Source: Neisseria dentiae (lineage in GTDB: Bacteria; Pseudomonadota; Gammaproteobacteria; Burkholderiales; Neisseriaceae). Taken from it: DNA of 64,000 bases. Within the stretch, counting starts at the first letter, position 1. Each line of letters begins with the position of its first letter. Of this stretch, positions 54,714-63,883 are shown piece by piece. A model generated the notes under the pieces. That model was not told the DNA's origin. It ran no database searches and saw only the letters and a list, made by a program, of their open reading frames with translations. Where the stretch lies: assembly GCF_024580525.1 (NCBI RefSeq), contig NZ_JANIKQ010000009.1, positions 1 to 64,000 of the forward strand, in the 5' to 3' direction. Position numbers and translations under genes: made by a program.

Positions 54714-54739
54714 CTTAAGTTAAACTGCCGCTTAGCATT

Positions 54740-54774
54740 CGAGGCCGTCTGAAATGATTTTCAGACGGCCTCGA
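54740..54774 (+). terminator. DUS-pair terminator of ybeY-corC
   Basis: CGAGGCCGTCTGAAA and TTTCAGACGGCCTCG pair 27 bp past the corC stop and are followed by T's. Confidence 0.8.
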
Positions 54775-54821
54775 ACTTTTTTAATATACGGCTTTCGTTG
54801 AGGTTAAAGATATGGGGTTTC

Positions 54822-54852
54822 CGTCAAACTCGAGACAAGCCCGAGCATGACG
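54822..54852. repeat. Palindromic repeat C, short copy
   Basis: CGTCAAACTCGAGACAAGCC runs into CGAGCATGACG, a worn hairpin of the GTCATGCTCGGGCTTG type between corC and the convergent glyS. Confidence 0.5.
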
Positions 54853-54892
54853 TAACTATGTGTTTTTCTTAAGTCAATTGGCTAAAAGCACA

Positions 54893-56953
54893 TTAATCAC
54901 CCAACAGCGCGATATCTGCCACCGCATTCATCTGCCCCGCCAACTGGTTGAGCAGATTCAGGCGGTTTTGTTTCACGGCCGCGTCGTCGGCCATCACCAT
55001 CACGCCGTCGAAAAAGGCATCGACCTGCGGCTTGATGGCGGCCAGCTCGGTTAAGGCCGTCTGAAAATCTTGCGCGGCCAGCGCGGCATTGATTTTCGGC
55101 TGCAAGGCTTGCGAAGCGGCAAACAGCGCCTGCTCTTCGGCCTGCTGCAACAGGTTTTCGTTGACTGCGCCCAGTTGGGCATCGGCTTTTTTCAGCAGGT
55201 TTTGCACGCGTTTGTTGGCGGCGGCCAGCGCGGCGGCTTCGGGCAGCTTTTTAAATGCTTCTACCGCTTGCAGCTTGGCAGGCAGATCGTTGAGGCGGTC
55301 GGGGCGCTTGGCCAGCACGGCAGCCACCACGTCGTGCGGGTAGTCGTTTTGCAGCAGCACCGCCAGCCGTGCCTGCATAAATTCGGCCACTTCGGCCAGC
55401 GTATTGCCGGCCAGCTTGCCGGCGGGGAAAGTGGCATAAGCGGCTTGCAGCACGTCGCTGATGCTCAAATCGCTGTTCATCAGCATGCGCAGAATGCCCA
55501 AGGCGGAGCGGCGCAATGCGTAGGGGTCTTTGTCGCCGGTGGGAATCAGGCCGATGCCCCAAATGCCTACCAGCGTTTCCAGTTTGTCGGCCAGCGCGGC
55601 GGCGGTGGCAATCTTGCCTTCGGGCAGTTTGTCGCCGGCAAAGCGCGGCCAATAATGCTGCTCGATGGCGTTGGCGATTTCTTCGCTCTCGCCGTCCAAG
55701 CGGGCGTAGTATTTGCCCATCGTGCCTTGCAGCTCGGGGAATTCGCCCACCATTTCGGTTACCAAATCGGCTTTGGATAAGCGGGTGGCACGCTCGGCGG
55801 TGTCGGCATCGGCGCCCAAGGCGGCGGCGATGTGGCGGCTGATGGCGGCCAGCCGTTCGATGCGTTCGGCCTGATTGCCCAGTTTGTTGTGGTACACCAC
55901 TTGCGACAATTTCGGCAAACGGCTCTCGAGCGTGGCTTTTTGGTCTTGCTTGTAGAAAAACTCGGCGTCTGCCAGCCGCGCGCGCAACACGCGTTCGTTG
56001 CCGCGGATAATGTGCGACGGGTCTTCGGCCTGCAAATTGGACACCAGCAGGAAGCGGTTGATGAGCTTGCCGGAAGCATCCAGCAGCGGGAAGTATTTCT
56101 GGTTTTGCTGCATGGTGAGAATCAGGCATTCCTGCGGCACGTCGAGGAAGTGTTCTTCAAAACCGGCTTCCAGCACCACCGGCCATTCCACCAATGCGGT
56201 AACTTCGTCGAGCAAGGCTTCGTCGGCGGCCACCGTGGCGTTCAAGCGGCCTGCCTGCTGGTTTAAGGCCGTCTGAATGGCGGCTTTGCGCTCGGCAAAC
56301 GAAGCGATTACCTTGCCTTCGTTTTTCAGTTGTCCGGCATAAGAGTCGGCGTTGGCCAACACAATTTGGCCGTCTGAAAGAAAGCGGTGGCCGAGGGTGA
56401 AGTTGCGGCTCTGCAAACCCAATACGTTGACAGGCACCACTTCGCTGCCGTGCAGCGCCACCAAGCCGTGCACCGGGCGCACGAAGGTGTGGGTGCTGCT
56501 GCCCCAGCGCATCACTTTCGGAATCGGCAGTTTTTTTACCGCCTGATTGAGAATGTCTTCCAGCAGTTCGCCCAAAAGCTTGCCGGTTTGGGTGTATTCA
56601 TAGGCAAACACGTCCTGCTTGCCGTCGTTGATGATTTTCAAATCTTCGATTTTGGCACCGGCGCCGCGGGCGAAACCTTCCAAGGCTTTGGTGGGCGCGC
56701 CGTCTTTCATGCCGCCTGCCACTGACGGGCCTTTTTTCACCACCTGCTGGTCGGCCTGCACGGGCTTCACGTTTTTTACCTGCACCGCCAAACGGCGCGG
56801 CGAAGCATAGGCGGTGTAGTCGGTTTCGCCATCGGTTAACTGCACTTTTTCCAGCCCTTCGGCAATGGCGGCGGCAAAATGGTTGCCGAGATTATTCAGG
56901 GCCTTGGGAGGCAGCTCTTCGGTTAAGAGTTCGATTAAAAGGGTTTGGGTCAT
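54893..56953 (-). CDS. glyS: Glycyl-tRNA synthetase beta subunit
   Basis: The 686-residue subunit starts MTQTLLIELLTEELPPKAL, with the B-domain GWALHR-like region, QNQKYFPLLD, an HD-type core and the C-terminal anticodon-binding region ending LLNQLAGQMNAVADIALLGD, all typical of the alpha2beta2 enzyme. The alpha gene glyQ is not in the window. A DUS within the gene (55054-55065) encodes part of FQTAL. Confidence 0.97.
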   Translation of the reverse strand: MTQTLLIELLTEELPPKALNNLGNHFAAAIAEGLEKVQLTDGETDYTAYASPRRLAVQVKNVKPVQADQQVVKKGPSVAGGMKDGAPTKALEGFARGAGAKIEDLKIINDGKQDVFAYEYTQTGKLLGELLEDILNQAVKKLPIPKVMRWGSSTHTFVRPVHGLVALHGSEVVPVNVLGLQSRNFTLGHRFLSDGQIVLANADSYAGQLKNEGKVIASFAERKAAIQTALNQQAGRLNATVAADEALLDEVTALVEWPVVLEAGFEEHFLDVPQECLILTMQQNQKYFPLLDASGKLINRFLLVSNLQAEDPSHIIRGNERVLRARLADAEFFYKQDQKATLESRLPKLSQVVYHNKLGNQAERIERLAAISRHIAAALGADADTAERATRLSKADLVTEMVGEFPELQGTMGKYYARLDGESEEIANAIEQHYWPRFAGDKLPEGKIATAAALADKLETLVGIWGIGLIPTGDKDPYALRRSALGILRMLMNSDLSISDVLQAAYATFPAGKLAGNTLAEVAEFMQARLAVLLQNDYPHDVVAAVLAKRPDRLNDLPAKLQAVEAFKKLPEAAALAAANKRVQNLLKKADAQLGAVNENLLQQAEEQALFAASQALQPKINAALAAQDFQTALTELAAIKPQVDAFFDGVMVMADDAAVKQNRLNLLNQLAGQMNAVADIALLGD

Positions 56954-57029
56954 TGCTTTTAGCTTTCTTTTCGTGCTTGTTCGGTTAAGCCGTAGGCCGG
57001 ATACTTGTATCTGACATTCTCTATTGATT

Positions 57030-57330
57030 CAAAGATTCGCCAAATTCAAGAATCCGACCTACACGTCTGAAATAATGGTTTCAAGGTCATAAAAGGTAAC
57101 AGGGCGGTTGGCAAAAGTAATATGTATTTTTTTTGCATATTGCTTTGTTCTCTGATTTTGCTTTCATCAACAGCATTGTTGATATGGCGGGAAATAACAG
57201 ATTGGTCTCTGTCGACCAGTTGTGTTATCTGTGTCTGCGATAGCCAAACGGTTTCTTGGACGAAGCGCACTTCCACTTGGGTTTTCTCGTATTCATAAGT
57301 GTTTTTTATGGGTTTGTCGATATGTTTTTC
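57030..57330 (-). pseudogene. RhuM-family virulence protein, decayed fragment
   Basis: Read on the minus strand, an open stretch gives KNTYEYEKTQVEVRFVQETVWLSQ then RDQSVISRHINNA, the N-terminal pattern of RhuM proteins. At an eight-A tract (around 57130) the frame breaks; in a shifted frame HITFANRPVTFYDLETIIS follows, the RhuM hallmark. A second small break near 57058 leads to VGRILEFGESLNQ and a stop. About 200 residues of a full RhuM are missing and no start codon remains. It lies between glyS and the glycan block, where accessory DNA joins core genes. Confidence 0.7.
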
Positions 57331-57402
57331 AGACAGCCTATGGCCGATTATGATGCAGGCAGTCTGAAAAAAGATGGGCTGATTATACGTAAACTGAAGC
57401 GG

Positions 57403-57819
57403 TCAGTTTTTCCTGCTTTTAAAAATAAAAAATTTGGCACTTAAAAAATTTACAACCATGCCCGCAATACTACCTGCCGCTACGCCGATGATTGGGTATT
57501 GAGCAGAGGCGGCACTTTGCGAAACCAAAAGTATATAAACTACTAAGTTGATCATACCGCCGCCTATCATACACAGAAAATAATAGGCAAATTCCTGATT
57601 CCATTGACGATAGCGCTTTTCGTGGAACGTAAAGCTGCGGTTGAGCAGCCATGTAACCCATACGGCGGCAACAAAGGAAAACAAGCGTGCCCAATACAGG
57701 CCGATAGTTCCCTTTAGCAGGTAAAGCACCAGTGTATCGGCAATAAAACCTATTCCGCCAACCATACCGAACAAGACGATTTGGCGCAAAGCAGAATGGT
57801 TTAAAGCAGTTTTAATCAT
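57403..57819 (-). CDS. gtrA: GtrA-family membrane protein
   Basis: The 138-residue protein has four helices (about 10-30, 42-60, 80-98, 106-128). FGMVGGIGFIADTLVLYLL and LNRSFTFHEK are family features. GtrA proteins are thought to flip prenyl-linked sugars across the inner membrane. It overlaps the preceding glycosyltransferase gene by 8 bp, so the two work as a pair. Confidence 0.85.
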   Translation of the reverse strand: MIKTALNHSALRQIVLFGMVGGIGFIADTLVLYLLKGTIGLYWARLFSFVAAVWVTWLLNRSFTFHEKRYRQWNQEFAYYFLCMIGGGMINLVVYILLVSQSAASAQYPIIGVAAGSIAGMVVNFLSAKFFIFKSRKN

Positions 57820-58759
57820 GGCGTACGGCGGTATTCAGGTAAAACAAGCGTTTGTTTTCACGGCGGCCGGTGGTAATACCGTTGAGAATCAAACCAGTAA
57901 ACAGACAAGCTACGGCAATCAGCATTAAGGATGCAGCCAGTAATGCGGTGGGTAGTCTCGGTACCAGCCCCGTTACAATAAATTCACCGATGACTGGCAA
58001 ACCGAACAATACTGACAGCAAGGCAAACGCCGCGCCGATAATACCGAAAAACAATACCGGTTTTTCCCGCATAAACAGACGGATAATCATATTCAGAATG
58101 CGAAATCCGTCTTTATAGGTTGAGAGCTTACTTTCCGAACCCTCGGGGCGTTCGGAATAAACGGTCATCACTTCGCCGTAAGGCATGCGCAATTCCAGCG
58201 CATGTACGGTCAATTCGGTTTCGGTTTCAAAGCCTCGCGCCAGCGCAGGGAACGACTTAGCATAGCGGCGGCTGAAAGCCCTGTAGCCGGAAAGCATATC
58301 GGTAAACTGGCCGCCGAAGATTTTCATTACCGTGCCCGTGAGCATTTTATTACCCCATTGGTGACCGGATCGGTAGGCCAATTCAGCAATTTCCGGCGCA
58401 ACTTCACGGCAGCCGACCACCATGTCCAACTTATTGTCAATCAATTTATCGACTAATTTATGCACAGCTTCCGCTTCGTAAGTATTATCGCCGTCCACCA
58501 TCACATAAATATCCGCATCGACATCGGCAAACATGCGGCGCACAACGTTACCCTTGCCTTTGTGCTTCACAGATACGACTTCTGCTCCTGCACGGAGGGC
58601 TTCTTCAATGGTGTTGTCTTTGGAGTTATTGTCAAACACGTACAACCCGATTTCCGGCATGGCTTGTTTGAAACGGGTTACGACTTTGTAGATGGTTACG
58701 CCTTCATTGTAGCAGGGCACAATCAGGGCGATTTTTTGGTTTCTGTATAAGTGGTTCAT
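57812..58759 (-). CDS. Glycosyltransferase family 2, GtrB/DPM1-like
   Basis: The 315-residue enzyme has a GT2 domain (about 8-230; IALIVPCYNEGVTIYKVV, then VMVDGDNTYE with the metal-binding DxD-type DGD) and two C-terminal helices (about 238-300). This matches bactoprenol glucosyltransferases and dolichol-phosphate mannosyltransferase relatives that load a sugar on a lipid carrier, and the overlapping gtrA supports that. The sugar is unknown. Confidence 0.87.
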   Translation of the reverse strand: MNHLYRNQKIALIVPCYNEGVTIYKVVTRFKQAMPEIGLYVFDNNSKDNTIEEALRAGAEVVSVKHKGKGNVVRRMFADVDADIYVMVDGDNTYEAEAVHKLVDKLIDNKLDMVVGCREVAPEIAELAYRSGHQWGNKMLTGTVMKIFGGQFTDMLSGYRAFSRRYAKSFPALARGFETETELTVHALELRMPYGEVMTVYSERPEGSESKLSTYKDGFRILNMIIRLFMREKPVLFFGIIGAAFALLSVLFGLPVIGEFIVTGLVPRLPTALLAASLMLIAVACLFTGLILNGITTGRRENKRLFYLNTAVRHD

Positions 58760-58772
58760 GGTATTTTTTCAG

Positions 58773-60137
58773 TTAATTCAATAAATATCGGTTGGTCACG
58801 GCATTTACGAGTGCGATGCCGGAGAGAAAGATAAACGCAAACGGAAGCCACAGCTTCAATTTGGCGGTGATGTGATTTTTTGCAAAAATATGTGCGCCAT
58901 CATCGGAACAAAGATATGCTACCAAAATAAAAATGGGAATAAAATACCTGCCCTGTACGCCTTGGATGGTCAAATCGTTCAGATTGGTCCATGAAACCAA
59001 CAAGATAAAATGGGTCAGCAGATTAATGACAAGCAAGAGAAATATAGAAAGTACAAGCAACCTCTTGTCTTTGTTGTAATAAATAATCATACCAACAACC
59101 AGTAAGGCGGAAAAAATAAAATAGTAACCGCGTACTAAGGGGGTATCCAGCCAGCCCAGTACGCCGATAAATTGTGTCCAATAGCCGTGATTGACATCGG
59201 GATGGGACAGGGTGTCGGCGAAAATTTTCACAAGCCTGCTAGGGTTTTGCAGATAATAAACCGCTTTTTGGCCTGTTGTCATGCCCGAATTAACGAAAAA
59301 GCCTCCGTCTGCCGCGATACTTTTAAAAGCATAAACCACCCAGCCGAGCGCCGATAAAAACGTAGCGGAAAACACAACTGCTGCTTGTTTTGCCGACAAT
59401 TTCCGATATAGAGCCAAAAATGGAAACAGTAGCAGAATCGGAAAAGTATTGATACGTGCTGTGATGATGGCAAAAATTACCGCAGCAAGCAAACAGGCTG
59501 TTTTCAGGTGGCCTTCTTGACTTTGCTGATGGTAAATTTTTAAAAACAGTGCGGCTGCCAGTGTGGTCAGTGCAAACGACACACCATCGGGACTGGCAGA
59601 GGTGGTTAGAAACAGTGACATCGGCAGTCCCAGCAGCATGATGACCAACGGTGGGATGGTGCGGATGCGGTTTGCCCACAGCAATAACAAAAAGCTGATG
59701 GCGATGGCGGACAATCTGGCTGCCTGATAAGTGGCGTAAGGTAATAAACCAAATAATTTGGCAATCAGTACCCCAATAGCTTGGGGAACGTAAACCAGCG
59801 GAAAATAAACCGCCGTGTTGGGGAGACTGAGCAAATCAGTTTGGTGCGTCCAAGGCAGGTGTTCAAGATGATGCTGCAATGCGCGCGTGTTTTTGAAATC
59901 ATATTGGAATTTGAATTCAGACTGCATGGAAAATATCCGGGTAAACGTACTATCGACTTCGATTGCCCCACCTTTGGCAAAAATTTGGCCGTCAGCCAAA
60001 CCCAAAGCCCGTCCGAAATGGTTGATTTCGTCGGGCGCTTGAAAAGAAGGAACCAATAAAGTCAGCACTACTGAGATAAAAAATAACCATCCAATCAAAA
60101 CGGTATTGCTGTTTTTGCCTACTAGGGAATCATTCAT
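58773..60137 (-). CDS. DUF2142-type polytopic membrane protein (probable GT-C glycosyltransferase)
   Basis: The 454-residue protein has about 11 helices. The first periplasmic segment starts LVPSFQAPDEINHFGRALGLADGQ; the DE pair after the first helix is where GT-C enzymes have their catalytic acid, and it fits DUF2142. It lies 13 bp upstream of the GtrB-like gene, where gtr clusters carry the strain-specific transferase (GtrC role). It probably moves the lipid-linked sugar onto a surface glycan; acceptor and sugar are unknown. The gene is more AT-rich than the core genes. Confidence 0.72.
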   Translation of the reverse strand: MNDSLVGKNSNTVLIGWLFFISVVLTLLVPSFQAPDEINHFGRALGLADGQIFAKGGAIEVDSTFTRIFSMQSEFKFQYDFKNTRALQHHLEHLPWTHQTDLLSLPNTAVYFPLVYVPQAIGVLIAKLFGLLPYATYQAARLSAIAISFLLLLWANRIRTIPPLVIMLLGLPMSLFLTTSASPDGVSFALTTLAAALFLKIYHQQSQEGHLKTACLLAAVIFAIITARINTFPILLLFPFLALYRKLSAKQAAVVFSATFLSALGWVVYAFKSIAADGGFFVNSGMTTGQKAVYYLQNPSRLVKIFADTLSHPDVNHGYWTQFIGVLGWLDTPLVRGYYFIFSALLVVGMIIYYNKDKRLLVLSIFLLLVINLLTHFILLVSWTNLNDLTIQGVQGRYFIPIFILVAYLCSDDGAHIFAKNHITAKLKLWLPFAFIFLSGIALVNAVTNRYLLN

Positions 60138-60166
60138 GGTTTATCCGTTTTTGAAAATGAAACCGA

Positions 60167-60201
60167 TTCAGACGGCCTGTAACATCAAGGCCGTCTGAAA
60201 C
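60167..60201 (-). terminator. DUS-pair terminator after the large glycosyltransferase gene
   Basis: TTCAGACGGCC and GGCCGTCTGAA pair across GTAACATCAA-type loop, three bases beyond the stop at 60204 and upstream of the DUF2142 gene. Confidence 0.65.
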
Positions 60202-60203
60202 AT

Positions 60204-63200
60204 TTATTCAGCCAAAAGCTTCCGATACATTTCCGACAATTCCTGCTGCTGCTCGGCAAAGGTTCGGATATGGTCTTTGGGCAGGTTGATAACCGTACCT
60301 TCGGGTATTTCATCGTAACGTTTGCAAACGTTGCGTATGACTTGGGCAAGAGTTTCTGCATCGCTGTCAAACGGGATAATCGTACCGTTCCCGCCGTCGA
60401 TAATGTCTTCGGAAACGCCGCCCGCATCGGTGGCAATAACCCAAACATCGCGTAAAACAGCTTCCCTCACAGTTAACCCGAAACTTTCTTTCCACTGTGT
60501 TGGGAATAGCAACACGTCTATTTCAGAGAAGAATTGGTCGATGGTGTCTTGATTGTAAGCCGGAACAATCCGGTAGTTTTGAATACCTTTGAAATCCCGG
60601 TCGAAAAATGATTGGGAGCCGACATTAAGCATATTGTCCACAACCACCAATTCGGCTCCTTGAAAGTTATGCCGCTTAAATGCTTCTAAAATCAAATGTA
60701 CGCCTTTAATAGGTGTCATTCCGCCCACATAACCGAAACGGACAGTACCGTTTCTGCGTTTCTCCATATCCGCAAGCGGCCGTGTTACTCCGTTTTTATT
60801 AACATAAACAGACCGCCCCAGCTTTCTTTCATGCACCCCGGCAAAATATTTGCTTGGGGCAAGCAACATATCGATTTTGCCCAATGCTGCTCCAACCGTC
60901 CGGCTGCGCTCGTCTTCTTCGTTATCCCATTGCTCGCGGAAGCGGTTATTCTCATCGAGCATAAATTGATTGGAACAAATCCACCAAGCATCATGCAGCG
61001 TAACAACGGTTTTTACTTGCTTTTGCTTGCATAAATCAACAATACCCACTCCCATGCCTTGAATACAATGAATATGGGCGATGTCTGGTTGGACCAATTC
61101 GATGATGTCTTTTGCTAATGCGCTGAAACGCGGATTATCGTAGCTTGCCTGGTCTCCTCCCGGCACGGCGACGCCGAATACGGTTACATTCCGATATTCG
61201 TAGCGGATTACATTATAAGGCGGCAGGTAACTTGTTGGCGGTAAAGTGGTAACGGCATAAACTTCATGGGTTTCATGTTCTGCCAATAATTTATTCAACT
61301 GCTCGGCAACAACGGTTGCTCCGCCGAAAGATTGCGGATAGTAGTAAACATTAAACGATAAAATTTTGGTTTTGCCATCGTTGCGAACCGGCTCGAAATT
61401 TACGGCCTCTGCGATTTGTTTGCCGATAGCGGCCGAACCATATGAATCGGTTACACTTCGGTAAGCCGCTTCGGCCATATTTTTGCGTAATTCGGCATTT
61501 TTAATCAAAGTATCGAATGCATCGAACCATTGCTGTTCGTTATCGGCAAGCAGCCCGTTTGCGCCATGATTGATTACATCGGCAAACGCGGCCCGTGGCG
61601 AACAAATAGAGGCAACTTTGGTAATGGATGCCTCGAGGTATTTGATATTGCTTTTAGCATCGTTAAAAATGAAATTTTCCAACGGTGCAATACTGATATC
61701 GCATTCCGACAAATAGGTTAGGTATTCTGTGTAGTTGCAAAAAGGAATGCGCTCGATTTGGTTTTTCACGCTATCGAAATATTCAGGGAGTTCCAAATAC
61801 CCGATGATTCTAAACATAACGTTCGGGTTGGCTTTCAATGTTGCCGCAAGGGCGGGAGCGGCCTCCAAAAAGTCAATATTGTGGGTTTTCGTGCCCGAGC
61901 CGTAAATAATCCGTACCAAGCTGTCGGTTTTATCTTTCAGACGGCCATTAATATGCTGTGCGGCAACTAAAGTTTCTTCATCAAGTGCGTTTTCAACCAC
62001 ATAAACGTTTTTCATACCCGCTTCGCGCATGGCTTGGGCCAAGCCTGAAGTCGAAGCAATACCTTCATCGCAGGCGAGCATGGCTTTTCGGTATAGCCCG
62101 GCTCCATTGATCAGCCCTTCTTTCTCTGCTTTGTCGAGCGAATTGATAGTGCTGCTGATTTGCAAGGTTTCCGCATCAAAAATCAAATCGTCCACATCCC
62201 ATAACGTTTTGATATTTAAACGGCGGCACTCATCAATTAATGCCATCACAGAATCAAACCCCGGAACGCGGTAAAAAATAACCAAGCTGGCTAAAGAAAT
62301 CTGCTTTTTGGCTTCATCAAAATCTGTCCACGATGTTACCGAGCAAGGAATACCCATTGCCTGCAACATTTCCTGCTTTTGAATAACGCGGTACTTTTTA
62401 CATTGCGGGATACTCAACTCGGCAATAATCGCTACTTTTTGGGAAAATATTTTATCGGCCTGCTTTGTTAACTTTTGTTTGAAAACTTCCGGCATCGGTG
62501 TTTGCTCTCTGAATGTTTGGTTCGAGCCGGCAAGTTTTAAAATCTGTTTCAGGCTTTTAATTGAGCGGGTTTGTTTATAATTCCTACGCAAATATTGGTA
62601 TGCTTTGCCGATACTGCCTTTTTCACGCACCAGTAAGCGGAAGCCCTTGCGGTAGCGGTTAGCCGAACTGATGGCCTGCTCGGTTTTGACAATGGGTTTG
62701 AATGCTTTGACGGTCCATAAGCCTTTATATTTTGCGAGGTTTTGCAGTTCGTGCTGGATACGTTGGCTTAAAGTGGTGTTTTGGCTGTTTAATTCGGTAA
62801 CGGTTTGTTCAAGCTGGTGTTTTTCTTGCTGCAAAGCATCAAGCTGTCGGTGCAAATTTGTTGATTCCTGTTGTAAGGTACTAAGTTGTTGGCGCAAATC
62901 TGCCGATTGTTGCTGTAAAGAGTCGGCCTGCTGCAAGGCTTGGGATAAGTCAGCCTGTAATTGCCGGTTGTGCTCTTGTTCTGCTTCGTTTTGTTTTTGC
63001 AGGCGGCCGTTGTCGGCGGCAAGCTGCCAAGCCTGCATCAATGTTTGGATATGGTCCCAATAGCCCAAATGGTATTGCAGAAACAAGTTGCGGTGTTTTT
63101 CGTAAATATGCTGCCAGTCTTCCCGGATCAGGTCGGTATTTTGTTCCAATTGGTCTATCAGCGACGAGCCGTCTCGACGTTTGCGGTAGCGGAACAGCAC

Positions 63201-63791
63201 TTCGGGTATTTGGTAAACCTTGCCGCCGCCGCTTAACAGGCGGATCCAGAAATCCCAGTCTTCATGGGTGGCAAAATTTTCGTCGAATCCGCCTAAAGCC
63301 TTGAAATCGGCTGCTCTGTGCATGGAAACGGATGAGGGGAAGCGGTTACCGGTCAACAGGCTTTTGATGCCTTCGTAAGGCGGCAGCTGCCAAAAACCTT
63401 CTTTAGCATCGAAAAATTCCGCCTGCGGATACACCAGCTTGCAATCAGGGTTGCCTTCCAGTACGGCTACGCTTTTTTGAATATAGTCGGGCAGGATTTG
63501 GTCGTCGGCGTCGAGAAACAGAAAATATTCGCCTTTGGCCAAGCGGGCGGCGTGGTTGCGGGCGGCGGCGGCGCCGCGGTTGTTTTGGGCGGCCAGGCGT
63601 ATGGCGGGTTTGCTCTTCAGCAATCCGGCCAAGAATGCCGCACTTTCTGCGCTTGAGCCGTCGTCTACGATAATGATTTCGATATTGGGATAGTGCTGCG
63701 CTTCCACCGATGCGATGGTTTCGGCGATGTATTGCTCGCAGTTGTAATAGGGAATCATCACAGAAACGAGCGGTTGTTTGGTGGTATTCAT
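60204..63791 (-). CDS. Large multi-module glycosyltransferase (GT2 + coiled coil + two GT-B modules)
   Basis: The 1195-residue protein reads in four parts. Residues 8-215 are a GT2 domain (PLVSVMIPYYNCEQYI; DADD at 94-97; HEDWDFW at 176-182). Residues 260-350 are a Gln/Leu-rich coiled coil (LQQQSADLRQQL repeats). Residues about 450-790 look like a GT-B/GT4-type module (WDVDDLIFD, IYGSGTKTHNIDFL). Residues about 815-1195 are a second GT4 module (PQSFGGATVVAEQL; FGYVGGMTPIKGVHLILEAF; WKESFGLTVREA). Such chains occur in capsule or O-chain synthesis, where each module adds one linkage. There is no membrane segment. The partial ABC exporter upstream suggests the glycan or a linked product is exported. 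Confidence 0.82.
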   Translation of the reverse strand: MNTTKQPLVSVMIPYYNCEQYIAETIASVEAQHYPNIEIIIVDDGSSAESAAFLAGLLKSKPAIRLAAQNNRGAAAARNHAARLAKGEYFLFLDADDQILPDYIQKSVAVLEGNPDCKLVYPQAEFFDAKEGFWQLPPYEGIKSLLTGNRFPSSVSMHRAADFKALGGFDENFATHEDWDFWIRLLSGGGKVYQIPEVLFRYRKRRDGSSLIDQLEQNTDLIREDWQHIYEKHRNLFLQYHLGYWDHIQTLMQAWQLAADNGRLQKQNEAEQEHNRQLQADLSQALQQADSLQQQSADLRQQLSTLQQESTNLHRQLDALQQEKHQLEQTVTELNSQNTTLSQRIQHELQNLAKYKGLWTVKAFKPIVKTEQAISSANRYRKGFRLLVREKGSIGKAYQYLRRNYKQTRSIKSLKQILKLAGSNQTFREQTPMPEVFKQKLTKQADKIFSQKVAIIAELSIPQCKKYRVIQKQEMLQAMGIPCSVTSWTDFDEAKKQISLASLVIFYRVPGFDSVMALIDECRRLNIKTLWDVDDLIFDAETLQISSTINSLDKAEKEGLINGAGLYRKAMLACDEGIASTSGLAQAMREAGMKNVYVVENALDEETLVAAQHINGRLKDKTDSLVRIIYGSGTKTHNIDFLEAAPALAATLKANPNVMFRIIGYLELPEYFDSVKNQIERIPFCNYTEYLTYLSECDISIAPLENFIFNDAKSNIKYLEASITKVASICSPRAAFADVINHGANGLLADNEQQWFDAFDTLIKNAELRKNMAEAAYRSVTDSYGSAAIGKQIAEAVNFEPVRNDGKTKILSFNVYYYPQSFGGATVVAEQLNKLLAEHETHEVYAVTTLPPTSYLPPYNVIRYEYRNVTVFGVAVPGGDQASYDNPRFSALAKDIIELVQPDIAHIHCIQGMGVGIVDLCKQKQVKTVVTLHDAWWICSNQFMLDENNRFREQWDNEEDERSRTVGAALGKIDMLLAPSKYFAGVHERKLGRSVYVNKNGVTRPLADMEKRRNGTVRFGYVGGMTPIKGVHLILEAFKRHNFQGAELVVVDNMLNVGSQSFFDRDFKGIQNYRIVPAYNQDTIDQFFSEIDVLLFPTQWKESFGLTVREAVLRDVWVIATDAGGVSEDIIDGGNGTIIPFDSDAETLAQVIRNVCKRYDEIPEGTVINLPKDHIRTFAEQQQELSEMYRKLLAE

Positions 63792-63810
63792 GACATGCTT
63801 TCGGTTGAGG

Positions 63811-63851
63811 TTCAGACGGCCTTTTATGCAACGGTAAGGCCGTCTGAAAAT
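63811..63851 (-). terminator. DUS-pair hairpin between the ABC exporter and glycosyltransferase genes
   Basis: TTCAGACGGCCTT and AAGGCCGTCTGAA pair across about 11 bases in the 92-bp gap after the ABC gene stop. Confidence 0.6.
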
Positions 63852-63883
63852 ACAATATGGCGGTTAAAACAAAGAGGGCTGGC

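Noticed and set aside
57046..57276. The 76-codon frame as an intact small gene
   Set aside because: It starts at an internal GTG inside a RhuM-like stretch and its last 30 codons are out of frame with the conserved pattern; a pseudogene is the better reading.
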